DNA from: Hyaloraphidium curvatum
Lineage: Eukaryota; Monoblepharomycota; Hyaloraphidiomycetes; Hyaloraphidiales; Hyaloraphidiaceae
Reading direction: 5' to 3'
Assembly (NCBI GenBank): GCA_025558095.1
Contig: JAIVFI010000029.1
Coordinates: forward strand, 434,001 to 498,000
DNA length: 64,000 nucleotides
Below the pieces are notes generated by a model. The model made no database searches and was not told the origin of the DNA. It was given only the letters and a program-made list of their open reading frames with translations. The number at the start of each line of letters is the position of its first letter. The first letter of the stretch is position 1. Shown here one piece after another: positions 18,886 to 30,221 of the stretch. A program made the position numbers and the translations under genes.

Positions 18886-21800
18886 TCAGTTTTTCTGGAA
18901 GAGCGACAGGGCCCGGCTCGACATGGTCGAGCACTGCCCCGAGCACCCCGTGGCCGTCGCCTGCCCCGGCCCCGCACGGACGGCGTAGCCCCAGAGCTCC
19001 ACCTGCAGCCCCCAGACCCCCGACCAGTCCCACGTCGCGACCATGTTGGGATCGCCCGAGATGCGGAAGTTTCCATAGACCGTCGGCACGTAGAATTTCG
19101 CCGCGGCGTCGGGGCTCAGCGAGCCGGGCATGGTGACCGCCCATCCGTTGGTGGGCTCAACCTCCATGGAGTATGTGTAGGGGGTGGCCAGGAACTGCTC
19201 CTTCCACCGGTTGCCAGAGGCGTCGGTGAAGGTGTTCCAAAACTCGCCGGTCGGCGCGATGTCCAACTGGAGCTGCGGGGTGATGCCGGGGATCTGCGTG
19301 CCGTTGGCCTTAATGCCATACGGCTTCAGATTGATTTGGAGCAGGTGAACATTGTCGTTGCCGCCGAAGAAGTTGCGGAGGGCGTACTTGGACGGGTCGC
19401 GGAAGTCGAGGAAGCCGACGCCGGAGGTCGACAGGTTGGCGATCAGCACGGGGTCGGTCTCGATCCAGCTGACGTTGCAGAAGCACTGGCTGAGGGTGAT
19501 GGCGCTCTCGAGGCCGTTGATGGCGTCGTTGATGGCCGTCGCGAAGCCGAGCGCGGGGGTCGAGGGGTCGGGCAGCCCTTGGGGCTGGGTGAAGGTCTCG
19601 GTGTTGGCGTAGGCAAAAGCCCGGGACACCTGGTACGTGAGGTCCAGGGCCCGCATCTTGCGGTCCAGCAGGTTCAGCGCGAGCTCGGCGGTCGCGGTGC
19701 CGATGTAGTTGAACGACTGCTGCGCCTGCGCAACGAGCTTGCCGATGTTGGCCGACTGCTGCTGCGCGGCCTGCAGCTTGGACCCGCTCTGGATGGCCTT
19801 AATCTGGGCATTGAGCAGCTGCACTTGCAGCCCGACGAGGTCGATGCCGGCGTTGCCAATGCCCTGCAGGGCGAGGGCGTAGTCGTCGGCGCCGTCGATC
19901 CCCTGGGCGATGGCCGGGCCCATGTACACAGTCGCCTCGTCCTTGAGGTCCTGGAAGTTGAGCAGGGCGCTGGTGAGGGAGGCCAGGGTGGTGTTGGAGT
20001 TGATCGCGGCGCTGATGTCGACGGTGATGTCCGGGGCCGAGGGAAGGTTCTCGATCTGATTCACGATCGCCATGATCTCGAAGACCAGCTGCTGGGTGTT
20101 GTAGAAGATGGTGCCGAGGTTGGTCAGGAGCGGGATGAGCTTGTCGAGCTTGCCGCAGACGTTGAGCAGCTTGGCGATCGAGCCGGAGTCCGTTGCGAGC
20201 TGCTCGATCCCGGCGGCGCCGGCGCCGTCCGTTGCCACTGCCACCGCGATGTCAAGGAGGAATTCAATCACGATCTCGGCGATCTCGGCAGCCTCGGCCT
20301 TCTTGACCCCGGCCACGAACGCCTGGCGCTTGTTGTCCAGATCCGCCGTGCGGTCCGCGTAGGTCGCGTTGATAGCATCGAAGGCCGCCTGCAGCATCTT
20401 GACGTGGGCAAGATCGCCCTGGAGCTCGATCACAGCCGAGTCCACGGCGTTCTGCAGCGTCGCGTTGGCCGCCAGCAGCAGCTGCACCGCGCCGGCGCCC
20501 GTGGTCGCCTGCCCCGCGATGGCGGTCAGGTTGCCCTCGAGCTGGGGCAGGGCGGCGAGCTCCGACGCGACGGCGGTCTCGAGGGTGCTGGCGGACAGGA
20601 AGGGCACGGGGTGCACGGGGATCGCCTTGCGGGAGGAGCGCAGGTCCGCGAGGAGAGTGAAGGCGCGGACGACCGACGGGTCGTCGCCGACGGAGAGGGC
20701 GCCGGCGAGGTCGGCGAGGAAGGCCTCGGCGTCGGCGAAGCGGCGGGCGGAGACCATGTCGTCGGCGCAGCCCGCGACCATGCGGGCGAGGAGGGGGTCG
20801 GGGGTACCGTACGCAGCGGGGGAGGCGGCGGCGGGGGTGTAGCTGATAGTGCCGTCGCCGGCCCAGGCCTGGTTGCTGGCCCCGTAGGGGGCGTTGTCGT
20901 TGGAGCACACCGCCGCCATGACGAGGTCGTCGATGTTCGAGCCGTCCGCGTAGCCGGGCATGAGGTCCAGAACGCCGTGGTAGGGCGTCTGCGGGTAGGG
21001 CTTGCCTTGCTGGTCGTGGGTGGACTGGAATGACGCGACCGGGTGGCGGTTCAGGTTGATGATGACTGGCGGGAAAGGGGTGAGCGAAGCGGGTGGGAGA
21101 GCCGCCTCTGCCACTCACAATCAGCAGTGCTGAGCATCCCCGACGACGAAACGTTCCAGGCCGACTGGGAGGAAGCCGAGGTACCGTCGCGGGTGTAGAA
21201 AGCAGCGATATGGGCCTTGCTGGTTCCGTACGCATTGCTCTTGCCGAGGAGCTCGTTGTAGCCGGGGTACACGAACCGGTCCGTCAGGATACCTTCGAAC
21301 CCGAGGCTGTCATTCTGGCCATTCCTCCACAGAGGCGATCCGTAGTAATCGGTGCGCATCCACGTGACGCTCGCCCCGTCGCACCATTGGCCTTCACCGT
21401 CGCCAGTGTCGCCTCCGTCGTAGCATCTCGGGGCCCCCGAAACGCACAGGGGCTGGAAGGAAGTTCCGTCCCCGTTTCGGTGCCCCGTAGGGTTGCACAT
21501 GAAGGTTGCCAGCGCGCCGGTGATAATGTTGAGCCCCTTGCAGCTCGAGCCTTGGAAGTCTCCGTACGAGCTCCCGCACGGCATTCCGTCGGTGAACTCG
21601 GGTCCAGGGTTGCAGACTGGGAAGTGAGGTGAGCTGCGTTTCATCAGCGTTCCGCACGGCACTCACAGCTACCGCTCTGGACGGCCGAAGCGACCTCGGG
21701 GTGGCCGGCGGTGAGCCCGTTCTGCATGATCCGGAGCTGCCCAAAGACGTTCTGCGCGCTGACAAACACGTCGGGTCCGAAACGACCGCTGGCGTCGGGG

Positions 21801-22693
21801 CCGTTGGAGCGCACGTCGAGCGCCCCGCCGTCCGAGGCCATGACGTTGAGCGCGACGATCCTGACCCTGGTGAATCCGGTATTTGACTTGCCGATGACGG
21901 TGACGTTGGAGCCGACGTCGAAGTTGAGCGCGGTCACGTTAAGCTCCGCAACGGTGTCGAGCATGTAGAGGTTGTTGGTCGCGGCGCGCACCGCGGCGTC
22001 GAGGTCCGAGGCCTTGATGTCGACAAAGGCCAGCGCGAGGCGGGCGAACTGCGGCGCGTTCTGCGCCTTGATCTGCCAGGGCAAGCCCGAGTTGGCGGCG
22101 GCGGCGAACGCCTTGGCGTACGCGGGACACTTTGGCGACGCCAGGGTGCCGGGCCTGAGGATGCGCAGGGTGTCGTTGGCTGGCAGCTGGGTGGGCACGG
22201 CGGGGGGGTCGAGGGCGGCGTTGCGGCAGGCGTAGGTCACGCGCACGATCTTGTTCGAGCTGGGGCAGGGGTCGCCGAAGACCGTGCGCACGGCCCAGCC
22301 TCCGGGGAGCGGGGCGCACGCCTGCCTGCCGTCGCAGAGGCCGGCGACCCACGCGGTGAGGGCGGCCGAGTCGCGGGCGTCGAGCGAGCACGGCGCCGTG
22401 TTTACGACCGAGCCGGGGCACGTGGCCGGGTCCGACGCGTTCGCGGCCACGTCGCGGCCGTAGAATGCGGCCTGTACCTGGACGAGCTGGCCGGCAGGGC
22501 ACTGCGGCGCCGGCGCCGGCGTGTTGTCGCAGCCGACGGCAACGAGTCCGGGCGTCGAGAGCGCGATCGGCAGCGCGCCGAGCTGCTGAGCTGCGGCCCG
22601 GACCGGCGGCACGCGGCCCGTGTAGACGGGCACGCCCGACGCGAGAGAGGAGAGTGCGAGCACGAGCGCGGAGATGGCGGCGGCGGAGCGCAT
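18886..22693 (-). CDS. Large secreted protein with SUEL-type lectin domain and long helical region
   Basis: Three exons, 22693-21667, 21616-21119 and 21065-18886, give 1234 residues. Both introns (50 and 53 nt) have GTGAGT donors, CAG acceptors and phase 1. The signal peptide is about residues 1-20. Residues about 65-156 match a SUEL/D-galactoside or L-rhamnose-binding lectin domain: eight or so cysteines, the YGR triplet at 78-80, and FGDPCPSSNKIVRVTYAC with the DPC triplet. A beta-rich, Asn-rich part and a Cys-rich block (exon 2) follow. Exon 3 then encodes roughly 450 residues of long helices, including a hydrophobic stretch in the run EIVIEFLLDIAVAVA, before a beta-rich C-terminus. Helical regions with a central hydrophobic hairpin occur in alpha-pore-forming proteins, but no family assignment is possible by eye. 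Probably secreted and sugar-binding. Confidence 0.75.
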
Positions 22694-23502
22694 CGCGATT
22701 GAAAAGACGTTGGGGGTATGCGGTATTCAGGTATCGATTGCCAAATGCGGTAGCCGGGCCGTAGGTGGCCATATTTGTTATATCGGCCGTGGGGACCGAT
22801 TTCTGGAGTGGGGCTTGGGGGGTTGTTCGGCTCGGTGGCCGAGGCGCACAGCCGCTGTGCCCACGGCCTTCCAAGCTTCCAACGGAACCCGCTCCGATGC
22901 TGGTGCCGAAAACGCGTTGCAGTTGCACTTATTCTGCAGCTGGAGCTACGGCCCTGCCAGGTCCGAGGCTTGCGAATCCTCCCGTCGCACCCATGCTGCG
23001 CCCGGCGGGCGGGCATCGTATTGGTCCAGGCTCCGACGTCGAAGAGAATGCTCGCCGGTGGCACCCCCGAGATGCCGCTGTGGCTCCAAGCCGTTGAGCC
23101 TCACGTCCAGAATCTCCAGGACTGCCATGCAATGAAAGACAACCAAACAAGGACCAGCTTTGGACACCGATACGCTTCATGCGATGTAGTATAGTTTGGT
23201 AAAGGGTGCAAGTCACGTTAGGCCGTCCTGCCCGCCGTCTCGCCCGGAAGTTCAAAAGAAGACCGGCTGTTAACTCGCGACGAGGCAGAGGCCGGAGGCT
23301 TCCTGAGTCTTTGACGGCCCGCTCATCGGCCCGCGGCACCGCCGCTAGCACACGGGCTCGGACGCACGAGTGGTTCGCAACATCTGCCAAAGTTCTGTCT
23401 ATAGCTCGGCCATTGCCGTTTACGAAGGGTCGATCTAGGTCGCACTCTCTAACTCTCCAGACGAAGTCCAATCACATCCAAGCCCAAGTGTTGCCCACTC
23501 AA
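22694..23502. other. Intergenic region, 0.8 kb
   Basis: It lies between the start of the lectin gene and the end of the CAP gene, both on the minus strand. An A+T-rich patch (CCATATTTGTTATATCGG, about 22770-22787) about 80 nt upstream of the lectin ATG is a candidate core promoter. Open frames here show no conserved features. Confidence 0.45.
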
Positions 23503-24246
23503 TCAAGCAGAGTCATCCTCCTTCGCATCCGCCTCGGCCGCAGGCCCGAACTCGGCCACGAACGGTTCCGGCAAGTCCTCGTCCGCCCTGCGCCTGTTGC
23601 GGCGCCATCCGCCGCACGAGGGAGCGGGGCAGTAGACCCCTCCGCCGAACTCTGTGGGAAGAAGGATACAAGATCAGCCGGGATCATCGCCGCTGAATCC
23701 CGCCCCGCTCCCACCCTGAGCCCACTTGTCCCCGACGTTGGCCGATCCGAAGCACGTGAACCCGGGGTCGAGCATAGACGCGCGGTGCCCGGGCGAGTTG
23801 AAGAACGAGTCTGCGTCGCACGTCCGAGATCAGCATGCGTGGATCCGGCGATCGGTCAAGGCGTGCCCACCGACAGCCCATGCGGCGGTCGTCTGCCCGC
23901 CCGCAACGTTCTCCCCCATCTTGCTGAAGCCGAGGCCCTGCAGCCGCGAAATCGGGTCCGAGCCGTCGCTGCGAAATGCAATGAGCGGCATCAGCATACG
24001 AGTCTGCCCGGAGCTTCGATCGAGCACGGCGCCCGCTACCCACCCGCCCGAGTGCGTCGTCGCGCCCATCCGCGCCATGTCGGCCGCCTGCTTGTACGCG
24101 ACGGCCTGCAGCGCCGAAGAGACGCCGAGCGGGGGCACGCCGTATCGCGCCCGGAGGTTGTTGACGAGGCACACCATGACGTCGGCCGAGGCGGCCGGGA
24201 GGAGGGCGAGGAGGGCGAGGGCGAGCGGGAGGGCGCGGAGGAGCAT
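23503..24246 (-). CDS. CAP/SCP-domain secreted protein
   Basis: Three exons, 24246-23871, 23810-23715 and 23651-23503, give 206 residues. Introns are 60 nt (GTGGGC) and 63 nt (GTGGGA), both phase 1. The signal peptide is MLLRALPLALALLALLPAASA. The CAP fold is shown by VNNLRARYGVPPL, ALQAVAYKQAADMAR, the THSGG loop, GENVAGG, then NSPGHRASMLDPGFTCFG and KWAQEFGGG. The NSPGHR-x-x-ML block is of the bacterial YkwD-like or short fungal type rather than PR-1 type. CAP proteins bind sterols or lipids or act in the wall; the exact role is unknown. An Arg-rich then acidic C-terminal tail follows the domain. Divergent from the expansin-like gene. Confidence 0.85.
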
Positions 24247-24539
24247 GGCGGCGGCGTCCGAGCGAGTGATGGGCGGAATGCAGTGATGGAACGGCGTCCT
24301 CTGATGATTTCGGGGCTGAAATAGCCGCCCTTGGCTCGAGATTTGTTTGTTTGTGGGGCGATCGGACGGATCGGGATGATGCGAGGGCTTCCGCTGGCGT
24401 CGGTTTGTTTTGGTGCTGACGTGGGTCCGTGCTGACCCGCGACTTCTCCCGAGCCGCGGCCACACCTGCGACGTCGCCTCTCCGAACTCACCACGGCGCG
24501 CTCTGCTTCCACTCCACCGCCAGCCCGTGAATCGCCGAG
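24247..24539. promoter_or_regulatory. Bidirectional promoter between CAP and expansin-like genes
   Basis: 293 nt separate two divergent genes for secreted, wall-type proteins, so co-regulation is plausible. An A+T-rich tract with TTTGTTTGTTTG lies near 24342-24352. Confidence 0.4.
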
Positions 24540-25631
24540 ATGCGATCCGCCGCGGCCGTCGCGCTCGCCGTCTTGGCCACCGCCGCCCTCGCAGATGCCG
24601 CCGCCGTCCACACCGGCCGTGGGTTCCGGTGCCTCACCCGAAGCCACAGCTACTCATCGATCGCCTTTCTCGCTCGCAGACGCCGACGTCGTGGACTCCT
24701 TCGGCGCCTCGGGCATCGAGAAGCGCGTGTCGGGCTCCGGCACCTGGTTCGTTTCCTGCCCCTTGCCATTCCGTTTCTCACCTCCCTGCCCCTCAGGTAC
24801 AATAGCAACGGCGGTCTCGGAGCTTGCGGCACACCCGTCTACGATTCGCAGGCCATCTGCGCCATCTCCGGTAAGTCTGCCCACCCACCGCCTCGGGGCT
24901 TCTCGCTGACTCTCCCCATCCGCAGGCGCCGACTTTGACCCTTACACGCCCGGCGGCAACCCGAACCGCAACTCGTTGTGCGGGTCGTGCATCACCATCT
25001 CGTACCAAGGCCGCTCGGCGAGCTGCAGGCTGCAGGACCGGTGCGTTTGCCCACCGACGGGGCGTCGATACCGAGTGATCAACCCTCCCTTTTCAGCTGC
25101 GAAGGCTGCGCTTCGGGCGACATCGACATGACTCCTTCCGTCTTCTCGCAGCTGGCCAACCTCGGCGTCGGCAGGATGCCCGTCACCTGGTCGTGGGTGT
25201 CTCCCGGTGCTTTCGATTGCACCTGCTAATCTTGCAACCTCCCTCGCAGCTTCTGCGGCTCAGCACCTGCTCCGCAGCAGACCACCCCGGCGCCGCCGCA
25301 GCCTGCCCCCCCCGAGCAGCCCCGCCCGGCCCCGCAGCCGCAGCCCCAGCCCGATCCCGCCCCGGCCCCCAGCAACCCCGAGCCGTCGAACCCCGATCCG
25401 CAGCCTACCGACAAACCTTCCCGCCGCCCGCCGACGTACGTCCCCAAGAAGCCGTCGTACAAGTATAAGAACAAGCAGGGCTACGGCAAGCACCACGACG
25501 GCCGCCCCGCCGCTGAGTGCCCCACGGGGTGCGGGGAGGGCATCTACTGGGCCACGGGCAAGTGCGTCGGCGGCAAGTGCGTGTGTACCGTCGGGTGGAA
25601 GGGCGAGCGGTGCACCGAGCCCGGCCTGTGA
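24540..25631 (+). CDS. Expansin/RlpA-like double-psi beta-barrel secreted protein with EGF-like tail
   Basis: Six exons: 24540-24618, 24680-24746, 24797-24870, 24926-25040, 25097-25198, 25250-25631 (272 residues). Introns are 50-61 nt with donors GTGGGT, GTTCGT, GTAAGT, GTGCGT and GTCTCC. The last contains a good TGCTAAT branch site. Signal peptide residues 1-20. The barrel reads SGSGTWYNSNGGLGACG, then SLCGSCITISYQGRS, the CEGCASGDIDMTPSVF motif (the D-I-D-M of barwin/expansin-like proteins), and VTWSW. A Pro/Gln-rich linker of about 60 residues and a basic stretch (YKYKNKQGYGKHH) lead to a C-terminal six-Cys EGF-like unit, CPTGCGEGIYWATGKC, C-V-C, C-TEPG. Probably acts on, or is anchored in, plant or fungal cell wall. 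Confidence 0.8.
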
Positions 25632-25927
25632 GCTCCGGCGTGCTTCCTGGATGCTGGCACGATCCGATGGTTGGATCTTCTTCGCGCGCCTCCCGGGTAG
25701 GCGACCGTTGCCTAATTCCACCCGAAACTTGTAGCCGTGAGCGGCTCGTAATGCCCTGAAGGGCAAGTAAGGGATGCTCTCTTCATCGAATATAAGCTGC
25801 GAATGCCCCTAATCTGGCTGTACAGGGCGGGGGCTGTGCTAGGTCCGCAACAATTCGGGGCGACCTCCGCCGGCCGCCCGACACCAAATACCGCTCCTCC
25901 CTGCCTGCCTCGCGGCCGGGCGACAGC

Positions 25928-27638
25928 ATGGCTGCTGCGCAAGCTCCAAACGCGACGGCGTATGGTGCGGCCGCCCGCCGCGCCGGCCTGCGGGTCGCCA
26001 TCGTCGGCGGAGGCGTCGCGGGCATCGGCATGGCGTACCGGCTGCGCGAGGCAGGATTCGCAAGCACGACCATCTTCGAGCAATCCGCTGGCCTCGGTGG
26101 CACGTGGCTCGACGCGCGCTACCCGAACTGTGGCCTCGATAACGAGGCGCACGCCTACACCTTCCGCTGGGCGCCGAACCCGCACTGGAAGTCGACTTAC
26201 GCGGACCGCGACGAGGTGCTGGACTACCTGAACAACATGGCACAGAAGCATGGGGTCCACGGCGCGGCAAAGTTCGGGCGGAAGCTCAAGACGGCCGAGT
26301 GGGATTCTGAGCGCGTTCTGTGGAAGCTCGAGTTCGACGTCGTGCGGACCGAGTTCCGGGACGTCCGCGGCAGAGCGCTCGACGGGGCGGCCCAGAAGGG
26401 CGTGCCGACGCTGGTGCCCACGGGGGTGACTGAGGAGGTCGAGGCCGAGTGGCTCATCAGCTGTAGCGGGAGCACCAACAGGCCGGTGATCCCCAAGATT
26501 GAAGGGGCGGAAGAGTTCCAGGGGATATCGATGCACACCGCAAGGGTGAGTGTTATGTGCCTCAGCCCTCTCCGTCGTTCGGGCTGACTTCCTCGTTCAG
26601 TGGGACACTTCGTTCGACCACACCAAGCCCCTCGATTCCGAAACCGGCACTACGCGGATCGTCGTCATCGGCACCGGCTCCTCTGGCGCTCAGCTTGTCC
26701 CCGAGCTCGCGCGGTACCCTCACAACCACATCACTGTGGTGCAGCGGACCACGGGATCGATCGTCCCCAAGTTCGCCAACAGGCCCTACACCGAGGCCCA
26801 GCGGGCAGCTTGGGCCGCCGATCCGGCGTCGCTGGAGGCTTGCAGGCAGAGTTTCCTCGCCCCGCTCGAGAACTTTGAGTCTGCATTCAAGGTTGGCAGT
26901 TGGGCTCAATGGATCCTTCGCACAGCGACAGACTGGTACACTTGGTGGCAAGTGAAGGACCGCGAAACGTACCTGAAGCTGCGGAACAAGTACGCGTTTG
27001 CTTGCGGGCGCCCGGTGTTCGACGAGAACTACCTCGCCTCGTTCAACCTCTCGAACGTCAAGCTCGCCAGCGGCTCCCCCGCCAGGACCAACGCCCGGAG
27101 CATCGTACTCGACTCTGGTGCCGAGATCCCCTGCGACCTTCTGGTGTGGGCCACCGGGTACGTCAGCAACTACACCAACGACTGGACGCAGGCCGCCTTT
27201 GGCCGCACCCACGCCGAGCTCTGGGAGTCCGGCCTCAGGGTTGCGCATCTCCACTCGGTCATGACCTGCGGGATGCCGAACTTTGCCTTCCTCAATGGCC
27301 CCAACCTCCCTACCGTGCCCTTTGCATACGGATGCGACGCCCACGCGAGGTACATCGTGCGCCTCGTCTCGCGGTGCGCGGATTTGGCCGAGGGAGGGAA
27401 GGGCTACCCCGCGCTGCAGCCCACCGCGGCGGCTCAGGAGGCGCACATGGCGTTCCTGAGGAAGGTGCTCGAGGGGACGACGTTCATGAGCGGATGCGGG
27501 TCGAGGTTCAACCAGGAGAAGCCTGGGAGCTTCCCGACAGCGGTGCATCCGCTGAGCTACAAGAAGGTCGAGGCGGAGCTGGAGGCGCCGTCGGATTGGG
27601 AGAGGGAGTACGAGGTCGCGTGGCCGGGAGCGAAGTGA
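25928..27638 (+). CDS. Flavin-containing monooxygenase, Baeyer-Villiger type
   Basis: Two exons, 25928-26545 and 26601-27638, encode 551 residues. The intron is 55 nt, phase 0, donor GTGAGT. The FAD site is VAIVGGGVAGIGMAYRL (GxGxxG/A) near residue 22, with the E of the following strand in TTIFEQ. GGTWLDARYPN is the typical GGTW loop. The Baeyer-Villiger fingerprint F-x-G-x-x-x-H-x-x-x-W reads FQGISMHTARWD and is split by the intron. The NADPH Rossmann motif is VVIGTGSSGAQLVPEL. WATGYVSNY is the ATG motif. It probably oxidises a ketone or alkyl compound using NADPH and O2; the substrate is unknown. The acyl-CoA synthetase follows in the same direction after 182 nt. Confidence 0.9.
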
Positions 27639-27820
27639 CGGCGTCTCTTCCGGCTTCCGGAGCATCGATCGACGAATATCATTGACATCGTATCTGGAGC
27701 AGTTTCTGATAACATTCTCGCTTCGATATGCCTTCGCAGTTTTCAAGCTGAACTCTTTCCTGACGTTCGTGCGGGTGCCCTTGCTACGCGCCTGACCTCA
27801 GTCACCTCCTGTCCAGAGCC

Positions 27821-30078
27821 ATGACGACGCTGGAGGACGCGTCCTCCCTCACGCCCGGCGAGGCCGCGGTGCTCCGGCGGCGGGCCGGGCAGCAGCTCGT
27901 CTCGGTCGTCGAGCCCGCGGTCCCCGGACGGAGCGCCGTGTTCGCGTCCCCTAAGACGCCGCTCGGGTCGAAGCAATGGGCGAGGGACAAGGCCGGCAAA
28001 CCGGACACTATGTGGAAGCTGTTTCAGCAGGGAAAGCACCTCGCCGGCGCGGGAGCACGGTGTTTCGGGACGCTGAAGGGTGACGCGTACCAGTGGGAGA
28101 CGTTCGGTCTGTGGACTGCCCCCACGCGGCGTTTGGATTCTGACGCGTTGCTATCGCCTTGGTGCTCCAGCTCAAGTTGAAGGCCGCGCCATCGCCTTCG
28201 GAACGTCCCTCTTAGGCCTCGTATCTCGGGGCAAGGACATGGTCGGGATCATGCTCACCAACTCGAGCGAGTGTGGGTTCTTCTGGGCGTCGCACGTCCC
28301 TCGGCCCGAGTCTCACGACCTCGTTCGTAGGGTATACGGGCGATCTGGCCTGCACCGCGTTCAACTTGGTCTCCGTGCCGCTCTACGTGACCGGGGACGA
28401 CCCCTTCACAACCCACACCGTCAACCTGACCGACCTGCCCCTGGTCATCTGCACCGCGCTGAACCTGCCCCGGATGATCCGCCTCAAGGCGGAGGGCAAG
28501 ATCCCCACCCTCAAGCACCTCGTTGCCGTGTGGCACTCGCCGACGCCCGAGGAGCAGAAGGCAGCGGCCGCCGCGGGAATCGCCCTCCACGAGTTCGAGG
28601 CCCTCGTCACGGCGGGCGCCCGGAATCCCGCCGCGCCGTCGCCAGCAACCAAGCCGGAAGAACACTGGTCGATCATCTGCACGAGCGGGACCACGGGCAA
28701 CCCAAAAGGTTCCATCATGACCAACGGCTCGTTTTCGTTCGGTTGCTGGAGCTTCACCAGCGATTTCCCCGGATGGAACCTGACCCCCGAAGACATTGAG
28801 TTTTCCTACCTGCCCGCCGCCCACGCCGCGGACAGGGTCCTCACCTGGGCCTTCAACTCGCGCGGCTGTGGGGTCGCCTTCGGCTCGGGCAACCCGGCTG
28901 ACCTGTTCCGGGACATGCAGCTCGCCAAACCAACCATCTTCCTGATGGTGCCCCGGATCCTGAACCGCGTGGTGTCGGCGATGAACAATCTGGTGGACCA
29001 GCAGGGGCCCGCGGCGAGGAAGGCGTTCGACGAGGCCTACAGACAGAAGAGGAGGATCCTGATCGAGGAAGGCAGGGTCACGCGGGACACGGAGTGGGAT
29101 CGGACTATGTTCAAGAAGATGCAGGACGTCTTGGGCGGGGCAGTGAAGTACGCCGGTTGCGGTGCGGCGGCAGTGGACGTCAAGGCTTTGGAGTTCACGA
29201 GGGTGGGTCGCCTGGCCTGGCTGCTCCAGAGCCAGCGCGCTGATTTCCGCCCAACAGGTGGTCTTTGGGGTAAACTCCGTGGAGGTGTTTGGCCAGACCG
29301 AGAGCGCCGCCGTCGCGACCCACACCGACAACTTCCTGACGCCGTTCGGCTCCAACCTCGGGATCCCCTACTCGTACATCGACATCGCGATCCGCGACGT
29401 CCCCGAGCTGGGCTACAGCGCCAACGGCACCCCCGCGCGGGGCGAGGTCCTCGTGCGCGGCCCGGCCGTGTGCGCCGGGTACTACCGCGAGCCAAAGAAG
29501 ACAGCCGAGACGATCGACGCCGACGGGTGGCTGGCGATGGGCGACGTCGCCGAGATCCTGCCGGACGGGACGCTGCGGATCATCGACCGCGCAAAGAACG
29601 TGTTCAAGATGGCGCAGGGCGAATTCGTCGCCCCCGAAAAGGTTCGTCCGCCGGGCGTTTGAGACTTCCCATGTTGATGGCCGATCACCCCCAGATCGAA
29701 GCCGTCCTGGGCCGCTGCCCCTGGGTAGGCCAGGTCTACGTTCACGGCGAACTGCGCCGGAGCTTCCTCGTCGCCATCGTCGTCCCCGACCCTGAGCGGG
29801 TCAAGACCTGGGCGGCCGCCAACAACCGCGCTGGCTCCTTCGAGGAGCTGTGCCACGACCCCGGTCTCCGCGAAACCATCTTTGCCGATGTCTCGGCGGT
29901 CGGCCGCGCCAACGGGCTGCTGGGGTACGAGGTGCCCAAGGCGATCAGGCTGCATCCGGCGCCCTTTTCTGTGGAGGAGGGGCTCATTACGGCGTCCCTC
30001 AAGAACCGGCGGAGCGGGCTGTCGGACAAGTTTGCCAAGGACATCCTCGAGATGTATGATTCGATCAAAGAGTATTAG
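27821..30078 (+). CDS. Long-chain fatty acid-CoA ligase (AMP-forming)
   Basis: Five exons: 27821-28106, 28177-28272, 28331-29202, 29258-29641, 29695-30078, giving 673 residues, the usual size of ACSL-type enzymes. Introns are 53-70 nt with donors GTCTGT, GTGGGT, GTGGGT and GTTCGT. The adenylate-forming signature is CTSGTTGNPKGSIMT. The A5-like motif is VFGQTES. The Asp motif reads DGWLAMGDVAEI, followed by the FACS signature region DRAKNVFKMAQGEFVAPEK. The catalytic Lys region is LKNRR near the C-terminus. Reaction: fatty acid + ATP + CoA to acyl-CoA + AMP + PPi. No C-terminal peroxisomal signal (ends IKEY). Its neighbour on the same strand is the monooxygenase; a WS/DGAT-type acyltransferase lies 31 kb away. 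Confidence 0.9.
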
Positions 30079-30221
30079 ATAGGCGGCTCGCGGGAAGGCG
30101 CCGATCGTGGACTCAGCGAGAACCAAGCGTCCGAACGAAGAAACCTTCCGTTTGCTTCACGACGACCTACATCATATGCTCTAGGGCTCTACATCGAGCC
30201 GGCACTCCCCATCGCGCCTTC

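Noticed and set aside
18835-21033. 732-residue open frame on the plus strand
   Set aside because: Antisense of the lectin-helical gene; Val/Gly/Asp-rich shadow composition typical of the opposite strand of GC-rich coding DNA, no motifs.
22929-23471. 180-residue minus-strand frame
   Set aside because: No motif, signal or hydrophobic pattern; likely chance frame in GC-rich intergenic DNA.
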